From: Agromyces larvae
GTDB lineage: Bacteria > Actinomycetota > Actinomycetes > Actinomycetales > Microbacteriaceae
Assembly: GCF_022811705.1 (NCBI RefSeq)
Contig: NZ_CP094528.1
Coordinates: 1,364,001 to 1,428,000 of the forward strand
Reading direction: 5' to 3'
Length of the DNA stretch: 64,000 bases
The notes under the pieces: generated by a model
The model's input: the letters and a program-made list of their open reading frames with translations, nothing else
Told to the model about the DNA's origin: nothing
Database searches by the model: none
Program-made: the position numbers and the translations under genes
Shown here: piece by piece, positions 42,153 to 52,321 of the stretch
How positions within the stretch are numbered: position 1 is the stretch's first letter
Layout: each line of letters begins with the position of its first letter

Positions 42153-44453
42153 TTACGAGCGAGGCCGCCGTCGCCGGAACCGGTACCGCGCCACGAACCG
42201 CCGCGCGCGTCCGGCGGTCGCGCCGATCGCGGCGGCGACCGCGTCGGCCTCGGTCCACCGCTGCGCGGCCGTCGTGTCGCTCACCTCGCGACCGTCGAAC
42301 ACGTCGCGATCGACCGTGGCGGCCAGCTCGAGCAGGTTCACCCGCCGGCCGTCGACCTCGGGCGCGAGGCCCTGCTCGCCGAACTGACGCTCCAGCACCG
42401 CGGCCGTCTGCAGCCTGGAGGCGCGCTCGGGCGGTTCGAGTCCCAGCTCGGCGCTGCGGTCGAGCAGTTCGTCCCAGGCGCCCGCGGCGCTGCGCGCGTT
42501 CGGTGCACCGCGCCGCCGCGCGCGACGCGCCCGCTTGCGCAGCGCGACGACGAGCATCGGCAGGAACACGATCGCGAGCGGAACCATCACCGACCCGGTG
42601 GCGACCCACACCCAGCCCGGGATCTGGAACGGGTGATCCCGGTCCTCGTCGTCCGTCTCGTCGATCTCGACCGTCGTCAGCAGGTCGTCTTCGGGACGCT
42701 CGGCTCGCGGAGGCTGCCGGACCTGGGGCTGCGGCTCGCTCTTCGGCTTCGGCGTCTGCTCCTGCGGGACGTCCATCTGATCGGGAGTGGGGTGGAAGCT
42801 GATCCAGCCGACGCCCTCGAACGGCACCTCGACCCAGGCCGTGACGTCCGCGCCGAGCACCTCGACGGAGTCCTGGCCCTGCTCCACCTCGGGCGCGAAG
42901 CCCATGACGACGCGCGCGGGGTAGCCGAGATGACGGGCCATCAGCGCCATCGCGGACGCGTACTGCTCTTCGTCGCCGATCATCTCGGACCGGGTGAAGA
43001 GCTCGGCCATGCGGTCGGCGCCGTGCCCGGCGCGGGAGGCGATGGCGTCGGACGCGAGCCCGTGGCTCAGGAACCCGTTCGTCTTCAGCGCGGACTCCAG
43101 GTTGCGGAGCTGCTCGATCGCGCTCGTCGCATCGCCCGCGAACTCCTCGGCCTTGGCCGCGACCACGTCGGGCACGTTCTGCACCGAGCCCTCGTCGATG
43201 CGGGCGACGGGCACGTCGATGAGCTGCGAGGTGTCGGGCTCGCGCTGCACCCGGGACTGCACCTCGTACCGTGCCCCCTCGGCGATGCCGCTCGTGAGCA
43301 CGGCGGTGCCCGCCTCGGGGTTGTAGCGCACGTCGCCCGCCCGCTCGCTCGTGCCCGCGTCGAGCAGTTCGAGTCGGTCGCCGTAGCCCACCGTGGGCAT
43401 CCAGACGTCGTGGTACGCCGCCACGTCGACGGTCACGTCGCGCTCGCTGCCGAGGTCGGCCAGCGCAGGAGCCGGCAGGGTCTCGCCCACGATCGCGTAG
43501 CCGCCGTCGGCCACGGATGCCTCGGGGCCGGCGACGTTCCACAGTCGGCCCGTGTAGGCGTCCATCGTGGCCAGACGCAGCACGTCGCCCGGCTCGAGGC
43601 CGGAGACGGTGAACAGCGGCTCCTCGGCGAGGTCTTTCGTGTACTGCCGGAACCCGGCCAGCGGGCTCGCGAACTCGCGGGCGTCGAACGGCGGCACGAT
43701 CTCGTCGCGCAGGACGAAACGGTCGGTGGACACGGGCGCCCAGGCGAGCCCGGCGACCGCGCCGATCACCACGGCACCGCCGACGACGGTCGCCGATCCG
43801 GCGAGCCGTCGGCCGGCGCCGCGACCGCGGCTCTCGCCCTCGGCCTCGAGCACGGAGCCGCGGCGCCACGCGAGCCAGACGAGGGCGATCGCGGCGAACG
43901 CGACGCCGCGGACCGCAGCCAGGAACGGCTCGTCGGTGCCGAGCAGGATGCCCGAGAGGTAGAGCACGATCGGCCCGATCAGCAGCACCGCCGCCCGCAG
44001 CACGGTGCGCCGCCGGGGCAGCCAGCGCAGGACGAGCAGTGCGCCGACGAGCGTGACGAGCCAGGTCGCCGCGTACGGCACGGCGGCGACGTAGTACGGC
44101 GCTTCGACGGGGGTTCCGATCGTGACGATGTCGGCCCAGCCGTACACCGCACCGATCGCGAGCCCCGCGAGCGAGGTGAGGCTCGGCAGCACGACGCCGA
44201 TGCCCTGGTCGGGCATGGCGAACGGCGTGCCGAGCACGAAGTAGGCGGCCAGTCCGAGCAGGACCGTCGGCAGCACGGGCAGGCGCAGCAGGCTGCCGGC
44301 CACCGCGGCCCCCGTGCCGACGAGGATGCCGCCGACCGCCGCGAGCAGGAAGTTGAGATCGCCGAAGCTCGTCTCGAAGCCCGCGACCGCGACCAGGCAC
44401 AGCACCGACAGCACCGCGAGGTCGACGATGCTCTGCTGCGGGATGCGCCTCAT
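42153..44453 (-). CDS. Transglutaminase-like membrane protein lacking the catalytic triad (cluster B)
   Basis: 766 residues with the same plan as the cluster A protein: about six N-terminal helices, an extracytoplasmic core, a helix near residue 620 and a cytoplasmic DUF4129-like tail. Aligned to cluster A, the Cys is Glu495 (MIGDEEQYASAMALMARHLG), the His is Thr538 (LGADVTAWVEV) and the acidic residue is His in FHPTPD. The protein has no Cys outside a membrane helix. It is therefore a probable pseudoenzyme keeping a structural or binding role. It overlaps DUF58 by 4 nt. Confidence 0.88.
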   Translation of the reverse strand: MRRIPQQSIVDLAVLSVLCLVAVAGFETSFGDLNFLLAAVGGILVGTGAAVAGSLLRLPVLPTVLLGLAAYFVLGTPFAMPDQGIGVVLPSLTSLAGLAIGAVYGWADIVTIGTPVEAPYYVAAVPYAATWLVTLVGALLVLRWLPRRRTVLRAAVLLIGPIVLYLSGILLGTDEPFLAAVRGVAFAAIALVWLAWRRGSVLEAEGESRGRGAGRRLAGSATVVGGAVVIGAVAGLAWAPVSTDRFVLRDEIVPPFDAREFASPLAGFRQYTKDLAEEPLFTVSGLEPGDVLRLATMDAYTGRLWNVAGPEASVADGGYAIVGETLPAPALADLGSERDVTVDVAAYHDVWMPTVGYGDRLELLDAGTSERAGDVRYNPEAGTAVLTSGIAEGARYEVQSRVQREPDTSQLIDVPVARIDEGSVQNVPDVVAAKAEEFAGDATSAIEQLRNLESALKTNGFLSHGLASDAIASRAGHGADRMAELFTRSEMIGDEEQYASAMALMARHLGYPARVVMGFAPEVEQGQDSVEVLGADVTAWVEVPFEGVGWISFHPTPDQMDVPQEQTPKPKSEPQPQVRQPPRAERPEDDLLTTVEIDETDDEDRDHPFQIPGWVWVATGSVMVPLAIVFLPMLVVALRKRARRARRRGAPNARSAAGAWDELLDRSAELGLEPPERASRLQTAAVLERQFGEQGLAPEVDGRRVNLLELAATVDRDVFDGREVSDTTAAQRWTEADAVAAAIGATAGRARRFVARYRFRRRRPRS

Positions 44454-45751
44454 GGCCGCACCTTCCGAACGACCGCGGGCAGCTCGCCGAGCTCGCCGAT
44501 CGTCGCGACGGGGCTCGAGCCGACCTTCGTGATGCGGGAGTCGGCGCCGGCGTGCGCACGGAACGCGATGAGCTGCACGTCGGTCGCGAGCGAGGTCTCC
44601 ACCGCGCGCAGCTCGGCCAGGGGAAGCCGGGAGCCGACCACGGCGATCACGACGCTCGCGGACGGCATGCGCCGCGAGGCATCCCGCGCGAACTCGCGCA
44701 GCGCCTTGGTCGAGGCGGCCGCTTCGATCCGGCTGGAATCGTCCAGCACGCTCGTGACGGTCGCGGTGCGCACGACGAGCGTCTCGGTCTGCGCGGCGAT
44801 CTCGGTGCCGTCGCGCACGATCTGCACGCCGAGGGACGCGAAGATCGACACCGCGAGCTCGAACTCGGTCTCGTCGGCGAACTGGGCCGGATCGGTGGCG
44901 AGCAGCAGCAGCAGCTGCGACCGCCGGGTCTCCTCGTACTGGCGCACCATGAGCTGCCCCGTGCGGGCCGAGCTTCGCCAGTGCACGTTGCGCAGCGGAT
45001 CGCCCGGCTCGTACTGGCGCAGTGCGTGGAAGGAGATGTCGTGGTCGGTGATCTTCGCCGTGACCTCGCCCTCGAGGTCGCGCACCAGCCCCGCAGCCGA
45101 GGGCTTCAGGCGAGCGGTGCGCGGATGCACGAACAGCTCGACCGGCTCGTTCCACCGCACCGTGCGGCGCAGCAGGCCGAGCTCGTCGCCGCGCACCGAG
45201 ACCGCGGGGCCCGCCACGATCACCGCGCGTCGCTGGGTGGGCACCGCGAACAGCTCGTCGTGCTGGGCCGACGGTGCGAGCGGCGGGATGCGGAACTCCG
45301 CCAGACCCGCGCCGACCGGCAGTTCCATGCGGGTGCCGACCGAGGGCGAGGTGCCGTCGTTCACCACGACCAGGCGCCCGAGGGCGCGCTCCCCGGCGAC
45401 CACCCGACGCGGCTGGAGCTCGACCTCGACGCGGTAGCGCACACGACCGAAGACGAACGGCACCGCGAGCAGCACCGCGCCCGCGAGCGTCGCCGCCACG
45501 AACGCGAACTCGACCCAGCCGAACCAGAGCGCGATCGCACCCGCGCCGACCGCGGCCGCCAGCACGAGCCATCCGATCGTGGAGACCACGCTCGTGACGG
45601 GCTCGACCGCCGCCGCGACCCACGCCCGCCCACGCCCGATCGCCGCACCGGCGTTGCGCGCCGTGCGCGCCGCGGAGCGGGTGATCGTCCGGATCGCGAA
45701 GCCGCCCTGCGAGGGCCGGCGACGCGCTCCGGTGCGGGCGGCCGTCGTCAT
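44450..45751 (-). CDS. DUF58 domain protein (cluster B)
   Basis: 433 residues. A basic N terminus precedes two transmembrane helices (about 50-90). The DUF58 signature is RQYEPGDPLRNVHWRSSART (about residues 230-250), followed by GQLMVRQYEETRRSQ and LLLLATDP, a VWA-like strand. It should partner the MoxR ATPase encoded immediately upstream, with which it overlaps by 4 nt. It is clearly paralogous to the cluster A protein but not close to it. Confidence 0.9.
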   Translation of the reverse strand: MTTAARTGARRRPSQGGFAIRTITRSAARTARNAGAAIGRGRAWVAAAVEPVTSVVSTIGWLVLAAAVGAGAIALWFGWVEFAFVAATLAGAVLLAVPFVFGRVRYRVEVELQPRRVVAGERALGRLVVVNDGTSPSVGTRMELPVGAGLAEFRIPPLAPSAQHDELFAVPTQRRAVIVAGPAVSVRGDELGLLRRTVRWNEPVELFVHPRTARLKPSAAGLVRDLEGEVTAKITDHDISFHALRQYEPGDPLRNVHWRSSARTGQLMVRQYEETRRSQLLLLLATDPAQFADETEFELAVSIFASLGVQIVRDGTEIAAQTETLVVRTATVTSVLDDSSRIEAAASTKALREFARDASRRMPSASVVIAVVGSRLPLAELRAVETSLATDVQLIAFRAHAGADSRITKVGSSPVATIGELGELPAVVRKVRP

Positions 45752-46716
45752 GCCGCGCGGTAGGCCGGCGGCGCGACCTCGGCGAGGGCTCGCTCGACGA
45801 TGTCGCGGTCGGTGGTGCCGGTGAACTCGGCCTCGGGATCGACGATGATGCGGTGCGCGAGCACCGGAACCGCGAGCGCCCGCACGTCGTCGGGGGTGAC
45901 GTACGTGCGCCCCTGCGAGATCGCCCACGTCTTCACGGCCCGGGCGAGCGCGAGGGCGCCGCGCATGCTCACGCCGAGCGCCGCGTCGGGGTGCGTGCGC
46001 GTCGCGGTGACGAGCTCGTTCAGGTACGAGAGCACGGCGGCGTCGACGTAGACATCGGACGCGAGGCGTGCCATCGACACGATCGAACCGGGCGCGATGA
46101 TCGGCGAGACCCCGGTCGCGCGGGCGCGGTTCGCCGAGTCGAGCAGCAGCGTGACCGCCGTGTCGTGGTCGGGGTATCCGAGCGAGGTCTTGATCAGGAA
46201 GCGGTCGAGCTGCGCCTCCGGGAGCGAGTACGTGCCCGCCTGCTCGACGGGGTTCTGCGTCGCGATGACCATGAACGGCGGCTCGACCTCGTAGCCGACG
46301 CCGTCGACGGTGACCCGGCCCTCCTCCATGACCTCGAGCAGCGCCGACTGAGTCTTCGGGCTGGCTCGGTTGATCTCGTCGGCGAGCACGATCGAGGCGA
46401 AGATCGGGCCCCGGTGGAACTCGAACCGGCCCTTGCCCTGGTCGTAGATCGTCACGCCCGTGACATCGGACGGGAGCAGGTCGGGGGTGAACTGGATCCG
46501 CGAGTGCGTGCCGTCGAGCGTGTTGGCGAGCGCCTTCGCGAGCACCGTCTTGCCGGTGCCCGGGAAGTCCTCGAGCAGCACATGCCCGTCGGACAGGAAC
46601 GCCGTGAGCACGAGCGCGATCACCTCGCGCTTGCCGAGGATCGCCTGATCGATGTTGTCGACGAGACGCCCGAAGGCGTCGCGGAACCACGTCGCCTGTT
46701 CCTGGGTCACTGCCAT
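45748..46716 (-). CDS. MoxR family AAA+ ATPase (cluster B)
   Basis: 322 residues. Walker A is LEDFPGTGKTVLAKALANT (about 47-65) and Walker B is ASIVLADEINRASPKTQSALLE. MVIATQNPVEQAGTYSLPEAQLDRF provides sensor 1 and the arginine finger region, and RTYVTPDDVRALAVPVLAHRI is the C-terminal lid. It probably remodels or assembles the giant surface protein or its partners. It starts 45 nt after the giant gene, making these one transcript. Confidence 0.93.
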   Translation of the reverse strand: MAVTQEQATWFRDAFGRLVDNIDQAILGKREVIALVLTAFLSDGHVLLEDFPGTGKTVLAKALANTLDGTHSRIQFTPDLLPSDVTGVTIYDQGKGRFEFHRGPIFASIVLADEINRASPKTQSALLEVMEEGRVTVDGVGYEVEPPFMVIATQNPVEQAGTYSLPEAQLDRFLIKTSLGYPDHDTAVTLLLDSANRARATGVSPIIAPGSIVSMARLASDVYVDAAVLSYLNELVTATRTHPDAALGVSMRGALALARAVKTWAISQGRTYVTPDDVRALAVPVLAHRIIVDPEAEFTGTTDRDIVERALAEVAPPAYRAA

Positions 46717-46761
46717 GATCTGTTCCTCACTTCGTTCGGTCGGATGCGTCGACCGGATGTC

Positions 46762-49700
46762 TCACCAGCTGTTGTACGGGAGGGCGTTCCACTGGTCGCC
46801 GCTGATCGCGCCGAGGGTCTTCGAGGTGCCGCCGGAGACGTTCTCGAACCTCACCGCGATCTCCTCGCGCCGGATGCCGAGGTGGTTCGACAGCTCGAGC
46901 CGGCCGGACGCCTCGATGGTGACCTGCTGCTGGTAGCTGCAGCACGATGAACCGCCGGCCAGTGCGTACACCTTGTAGGTGCCGGGATCCATGTCGCTCC
47001 ACGTGATGCGCACGTTCGCGCACCCGCTGCCACCGCTGTCGCAGTTCTTGCTCGCGCCCTTGCCGATGTGGCCGGAGGGCTGCGGCGGCGGTTCGGCCTC
47101 GAGCGTGATGCTCGCGGAGATGTCGGGACCGGACTTGCCGCCGCCGTTGCGGGCGTACACCGTCACGGTGTGCTTGCCCGTTCCGACGCTGGGCCACGAG
47201 GCCGTCGTGGTGCTCACCCACTTGCAGGATCCGCCGTCGATGCACGCCCGGTACTCGAGACCGCCGCCGCCAGCCTCGGTCGGGGCGGCCCAGTCGGCCT
47301 TCACCGTCGTCGGGGCGTAGGTGCCGGACTTGCTGAGCGACAGCGACCGGGGAGCCCAGGGCGTGCCCCACGGCGTGACCGACGCCGAGGCCGCCGAGAC
47401 CGGGCTCTCGCCCTTCGCGTTGATCGCCTGCACCTGGAACGTGTAGGCCTTGCCGTTGGTCAGCGGGATCGTCTGGTTCTTACCTGCGGCGCTGGCGTCG
47501 AAGGTCTTCGAGCCGCCGCCCGTCCAGGTGAGCACGTAGTCGGTGATGGCGGAGTTGTTGTTCGCGGGCGCGCTCCACTTCACGGTCGCGCTGCCATCGC
47601 CCGCCACCGCGGTCGGGGCGCCGGGCCGGTCGGGCACGTCGCGCACGACGACCTCGACGCGGCCCTGCACCTGCCGGTTCGGGTCCTTCGTGCCGTCCTC
47701 GACCTTGTAGATGATGCTGAGCGTGCCGGTGAACGCCGACCCCGTCGTCACGGTGATGTTCGTCGCGGTGTACGAGACCCGGGCGTTGGAGCCCACGCTG
47801 GCCTGGTCGATCTCGGCGCCGATGATCTTCAGCGGCACGTCGTCCTGGGCGAACGGGTTGAAGTCGTTGGCGAGCACGTCGATCGTCTTACTCTTGCCGC
47901 GCAGGATCTCGATCTCGCCCGTGGACGGATCCTTGTTGGCCCTCGCCTCGGGCCGGCTCGAGGAGACCACCTTCACGTCGATGTAGCCGGGCACGGTGAA
48001 CTCGTTGAAGGTGAGGTCGAAGGTGAGGCGGGTCAAGGTGTTGGGCTGCACCCCGAGCGGGGCGGACACCTGCAGGGTCGCGCCGTCGACGATCTTCGCC
48101 TGGATGTCGGCGGTCGTGCCCTTGAGGTTGCCGTAGGCGACCTTCTCGATGTTGTCGGGGTTCGGCTGGTCGGTCGAGGCGCGCAGGTCGATCTCGATCG
48201 CCGTCTCGCCGGCCTCGATCGTCTCGGCGCGCGGGGTGAAGGTCGGGGCGACGTCGTTGAAGTCGGGGTCGCCGACCGTGATGGGCAGCGTCAGGATCGC
48301 CTTGCGCCCGACCGGATCATCGGGGCCGTTGCCGTCGGTGACCTCGAACGTGAGGGTCGCGGGGCCGCGGTAGTCCTTCGCGGGCTCGAACAGCAGCTCG
48401 GTCGCGCTCACGAACGGATCGGTGCGCGCGTTCGACGCATTCGCCGAGAGCACGGTCGCGGGCTGGCCCGAGGGCACCTCGACGAGGTCGTCGACGGTCC
48501 ACGACTCGCTGCCGTTCATCGGCACGATGATCTCGGGGAGGTCCTTCAGGTGCGGCACCGGGAACTTCGCCCGTTCCTCCGCCTGGAGCTCTTCCTGCGT
48601 CTTGGGCTTCTGCGTCTCGGGCGCGACCTCGTCCTCGTCGTCCTCGCCGGGCACCGGCGGCACGATCACGAACGCCATCGCCGACAGGTCGTCGAGTTCG
48701 TTCGTCAGCCGGAATGCGACCGCGTAGCGGCGGCTGCCGGGCTTCACGGTGATGGTGCCGTTCGGCTCGACCTCGGCACGACCGGCGTTCGGCCCTTCGA
48801 CGGTCACGGCGAGGTCTTCGACGAGCCCGCCCGGGTTCGTCGCATCCTTCAGCGGATCGACCGTGACCGACTCGCCCGAGACGACCTGCGCGGGTTCGAT
48901 CACCTGGTCTTCGGCGGTCGGCGGCTGGATCACCGCCTGCTCGCTCACCACGACCTGCAGGAACGCCGCGTCCACGCCGCCGTGCCCGTTCGAGATCTCG
49001 TACCGGATCGTGTACGCGCCCTCCTGGTCGGGCGCGGTGATCACGACGCGACGGCGGTCGCGGATCTCGGCCTCGATGCCCTCGTCGACCTCGGGGAGGT
49101 CGGCCACGTGCAGCGGATAGCCGTTCGGATCCGTGTCGTTCAGCAGCACCTCGGCGCCGACGGTGCGGCCGGGCTTCATCTCGATGAGGTCGTCGACCGC
49201 GGTCGGCGGCAGCTGCACCGGCGGCCGCGGCACGACGCCGATGCGGATCGTGCCGGTCGCGGTCGCCCCGAGTGCGTCCTCGAGCTCGTACGTGAACACG
49301 TCGGTGCCGCTCGCACCGTCGAACGCCTCGTAGGTGAACGACGTGCTCGTGCGATCGAGGATGCGGCCGAGCGTCGGTGCGACGCCCATCTGACGCAGGC
49401 TCACCGAGTCGCCGTCGGGGTCGATGCCGTCGAGGGGCACGTCGATCTTCACCGCCGAACCCGCGAACGTGCGAGACGTCTGCGGTGTGGGCACCGGCGG
49501 CCGGTTCTCGCCCTCGCGCGCGATGACGGTGATGGTCAGCGTGGCCCGGGAGATCTGCTCGGCGTCGTCGCCGATGGTGTAGACCACCGTGCGCACACCG
49601 GCCGCCTCGGGCGCCTGGAACCGCACCTGGTCGCCGTCGGCGAACGCGAGCCCGTCGGCCGCACCCGTCTGGTCGATGTCGGGCAGCAGGCTGAACTCGG

Positions 49701-52128
49701 CCGCGTCGGGATGGTAGTCGTTGGCCAGGACGGGCACCGACACGATGTCACCCGCGCGCACGATCGCGGTGTCGTCGACGGCCACCGGCGGCTGGTGCTT
49801 CACGAGCGGGGGAACCGGCACGACCGTCACCGTCGCGGTGGCGGTGTTCAGCCCGTCGGAGATCGTGTACTCGAATTGCAACTGCGTGTCGATCGCCTCG
49901 GAGGCGCTCACCCGCACGACCGTGTTCGTGATGAGCTCGACCGAGACGAGGCCGTCGGTCGCGCTGGCGTCGACCGACTGCACCGCGAGCACGGCACCCG
50001 AGGGCGACACGTCGTTCACGAGCACCGGCACGGTGACCGGCTCGTCGGCACGCAGGTACGCGGTGTCCTTCACGGCGATGGGGGGCGAGGCCTCGGCCGG
50101 CGGTTCGACGACCTGCACGCGCACGAGCCCCTGCCCGACGTTCGCGCCGGCTCCGAGGTCGTAGAGGAAGATGTACTCCCCCGCCTTCACGCTCGAGAAG
50201 GTGATCGTGCCGCGTTCGGCGTTCACGCTGAGCTGGGCGCCGGCGGGCGTCTCCTGGACGCCGATCAGGGTGAGCGGGGCACCCGACGGGGTGAGGTCGT
50301 TGGCGAGCGGATCGATGACGATCGCTTCGCCCGCGAACGTGCGTTCGAAGTCGGGCGTGCCGACGGGGTTCAGCGAACCGGTCGGCTTGACCTCGACCGT
50401 GAACGTGCCGGTCGCCGAGGTCACCCCGTCGGAGACCGTGTAGGCCACCTCTTTCGTGCCGAGCTCGGCCGACTTGTGCTCGAAGGTGATGAAGCCGTCG
50501 GGGCTCGTGCGCACGCTGTCGCCGCTGCGCGGCGACGCGTCGACGAGATAGATGTCGTCGCCGTCGGGGTCGCGCCAGTCGGCGAGCAGGTTGTACGAGA
50601 TCTGCTGCCCCTGCTCGAGACTCACCGCCCCGTTGCGCAGCGCCGCGGGGGCCGAGTTCTCGCTGAGCGGGACGATGCGCAGGTCGACGGATGCCTCGGC
50701 CACGCCGCCGCGGCCGTCGTCCACCGAGTACCGGAACGACGTGGTGCCCGCCGCGCCGTCGGCGGGGGTGAACTGCAGGGCGCGCCCGCCGTCGATGACA
50801 TCGAGGACGCCCGCCGACTCGGAGGCGCCGTTCACGGCGGCGATCGTGAGCACGTCGCCGTCGGGATCGGTGTCGTTCGCGAGCACCTCGACGACCGTCG
50901 CCCGACCGGGGCGGACCCCGATGTCGTCGTCGCGCGCCGTCGGTGGACGGTTCTGCTCGGTGCGCTCGGCGAGCGTGTCCTCGAAGGTCTGCACCGAGCT
51001 CTTCTCGTCGCCCTCGAGCTCGTCGGTCTCTTCGGGAGGGGTCACTTCCTCCCAGTTGTCAACGAGCCGCAGGTCGGAATCGACCAGCCACGCGTCGCCG
51101 TTCGCCAGATTGTTGAGCACGACGACGTCGCGATTGACCCGGAACTCGAGCCGCCCGCCGGCGGTCGACTGCTCGAGGTCGACCCCGTGCGGTTCGTCGC
51201 CCGCGCAGACCGCCAGGTACCGGCCGGCGTCGGCCCAGGCCGCGTGGGCGCAGCTGCCCACGCGCACCGGGGCGGCGATGCCGGACGCCGTGTCGGCCGG
51301 AGTCGCCTCGCTCGGGTATTCGCGCGGTTCGCCGCCGCTGAGCGGGACGTCGAGCAGCGCGTCGGCGGTCGCGACGAGCACCGAATCGGCTTCGGGACCG
51401 GACTGCTGCAGCCGCAGCACCCCCTCGGGCAGGTCGATGGTGCGTTCGTCGACGAGCACACGGTGCGACTCGAGATCGAGCACGACGGGTTTCTCGCCGA
51501 CCGCGGCGAGCTGATGCTGCTCGAGTTCGCCGGTCTTCACCGTCTTCGAGGGCGTGTCCGCGCCGCGCTCGAAGGCGAGCAGATCCTCTTCGTCGGGGCG
51601 GGTCACGAAGACCGTGCCCTCGGAGCTCACCGCCACCTCGGCCCCGTCGCCGGCCTCGATCAGCGGGTCGGTGCCGCGCCAGTCGAACGACAGATCGCCG
51701 TCGGCCGGCACCGCCCACAGCTCACCGGTCGGGGCGAGCACCGCGAGCACGTCGCCGCCATACGCGATCGTCGAAGCGGGGGGCACGTCCACGCGCTGGA
51801 CGAGCGTGGTGAACGACGGGTCGACCCGTTCGATCGAACCGCCGGCCGGGTCGTACAGGAACACGTCGTCGCCGTGCTGGAACACGTCGACCTCGCTCGA
51901 GGTCGTCGCCACCGAGGCATCCAGCTCTTCGATCTGGCGGTTCAGCCGACCCGCGAGCAGCTCTTCGGCGTTGGTCACCCACACGTCGCGCACGCGCAGA
52001 TCGGGGTCGGTCACGGGGAACCCCTCGTGCAGCACCGCGATGCCGATCGGCACGCCGGCGAGCACCGCGATGGCGGCCGCGGACGCGATCGACTTGCGGC
52101 TCCGCAAGCGCGATCCGAACGTGGGCAT
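46762..52128 (-). CDS. Giant membrane-anchored surface protein with propeller-like, tandem Ig-like and FN3 domains
   Basis: 1,788 residues. One N-terminal transmembrane helix (about 14-34) anchors it facing outward. Residues 50-405 are beta-rich and propeller-like (GDDVFLYDPAGGSIERVD). From about 425 to 1495 there are roughly ten tandem Ig/cadherin-like units marked by PPTAVDD, VEVLANDTDPDGD and DGRGGVA-type motifs. Two FN3 domains (about 1499-1680) and a Cys-containing C-terminal domain (CCSYQQQV) complete it. No LPXTG signal. The ATG follows CTGGAGCCCC. It heads the MoxR-DUF58-transglutaminase-FHA operon and is likely an adhesin, scaffold or sensor. Confidence 0.85.
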   Translation of the reverse strand: MPTFGSRLRSRKSIASAAAIAVLAGVPIGIAVLHEGFPVTDPDLRVRDVWVTNAEELLAGRLNRQIEELDASVATTSSEVDVFQHGDDVFLYDPAGGSIERVDPSFTTLVQRVDVPPASTIAYGGDVLAVLAPTGELWAVPADGDLSFDWRGTDPLIEAGDGAEVAVSSEGTVFVTRPDEEDLLAFERGADTPSKTVKTGELEQHQLAAVGEKPVVLDLESHRVLVDERTIDLPEGVLRLQQSGPEADSVLVATADALLDVPLSGGEPREYPSEATPADTASGIAAPVRVGSCAHAAWADAGRYLAVCAGDEPHGVDLEQSTAGGRLEFRVNRDVVVLNNLANGDAWLVDSDLRLVDNWEEVTPPEETDELEGDEKSSVQTFEDTLAERTEQNRPPTARDDDIGVRPGRATVVEVLANDTDPDGDVLTIAAVNGASESAGVLDVIDGGRALQFTPADGAAGTTSFRYSVDDGRGGVAEASVDLRIVPLSENSAPAALRNGAVSLEQGQQISYNLLADWRDPDGDDIYLVDASPRSGDSVRTSPDGFITFEHKSAELGTKEVAYTVSDGVTSATGTFTVEVKPTGSLNPVGTPDFERTFAGEAIVIDPLANDLTPSGAPLTLIGVQETPAGAQLSVNAERGTITFSSVKAGEYIFLYDLGAGANVGQGLVRVQVVEPPAEASPPIAVKDTAYLRADEPVTVPVLVNDVSPSGAVLAVQSVDASATDGLVSVELITNTVVRVSASEAIDTQLQFEYTISDGLNTATATVTVVPVPPLVKHQPPVAVDDTAIVRAGDIVSVPVLANDYHPDAAEFSLLPDIDQTGAADGLAFADGDQVRFQAPEAAGVRTVVYTIGDDAEQISRATLTITVIAREGENRPPVPTPQTSRTFAGSAVKIDVPLDGIDPDGDSVSLRQMGVAPTLGRILDRTSTSFTYEAFDGASGTDVFTYELEDALGATATGTIRIGVVPRPPVQLPPTAVDDLIEMKPGRTVGAEVLLNDTDPNGYPLHVADLPEVDEGIEAEIRDRRRVVITAPDQEGAYTIRYEISNGHGGVDAAFLQVVVSEQAVIQPPTAEDQVIEPAQVVSGESVTVDPLKDATNPGGLVEDLAVTVEGPNAGRAEVEPNGTITVKPGSRRYAVAFRLTNELDDLSAMAFVIVPPVPGEDDEDEVAPETQKPKTQEELQAEERAKFPVPHLKDLPEIIVPMNGSESWTVDDLVEVPSGQPATVLSANASNARTDPFVSATELLFEPAKDYRGPATLTFEVTDGNGPDDPVGRKAILTLPITVGDPDFNDVAPTFTPRAETIEAGETAIEIDLRASTDQPNPDNIEKVAYGNLKGTTADIQAKIVDGATLQVSAPLGVQPNTLTRLTFDLTFNEFTVPGYIDVKVVSSSRPEARANKDPSTGEIEILRGKSKTIDVLANDFNPFAQDDVPLKIIGAEIDQASVGSNARVSYTATNITVTTGSAFTGTLSIIYKVEDGTKDPNRQVQGRVEVVVRDVPDRPGAPTAVAGDGSATVKWSAPANNNSAITDYVLTWTGGGSKTFDASAAGKNQTIPLTNGKAYTFQVQAINAKGESPVSAASASVTPWGTPWAPRSLSLSKSGTYAPTTVKADWAAPTEAGGGGLEYRACIDGGSCKWVSTTTASWPSVGTGKHTVTVYARNGGGKSGPDISASITLEAEPPPQPSGHIGKGASKNCDSGGSGCANVRITWSDMDPGTYKVYALAGGSSCCSYQQQVTIEASGRLELSNHLGIRREEIAVRFENVSGGTSKTLGAISGDQWNALPYNSW

Positions 52129-52188
52129 GGGGGCTCCAGGAGGGGTCGTGCGTGCAGGGACGGCGGAGCGGAGGCCGACCTCCGAACC

Positions 52189-52206
52189 GGGCTTCAACCT
52201 AACACG
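52189..52206 (-). promoter_or_regulatory. Candidate promoter region of the giant surface-protein operon
   Basis: TAGGTT preceded by TGT on the minus strand is the best -10 match in the 193-nt gap before this operon. No good -35 box. The rest of the gap holds only G+C-rich short repeats. Confidence 0.35.
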
Positions 52207-52321
52207 GTGACCTGAACCCCCCAAACGGGGAGGGCTCCCCATGACCTCGGGCGACGGTCGAGCGACCGCGACCGCGACCGCGCCGGCACCGGCGGTGGCC
52301 TGCTCGGCGACGAGACCGCGA

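Noticed and set aside
47068..52215. 1,715-codon open frame on the plus strand opposite the giant surface gene
   Set aside because: High G+C leaves few stops in antisense frames. The translation is Arg/Gly/His-rich without domains, whereas the minus strand has clear Ig and FN3 motifs.
52219..52240. CCCC-AAAC-GGGG and GGGG-AGGGCT-CCCC mini-hairpins as a terminator after the FHA-HTH gene
   Set aside because: Stems of only 4 bp in G+C-rich DNA are expected by chance, and they lie about 80-100 nt past the stop.
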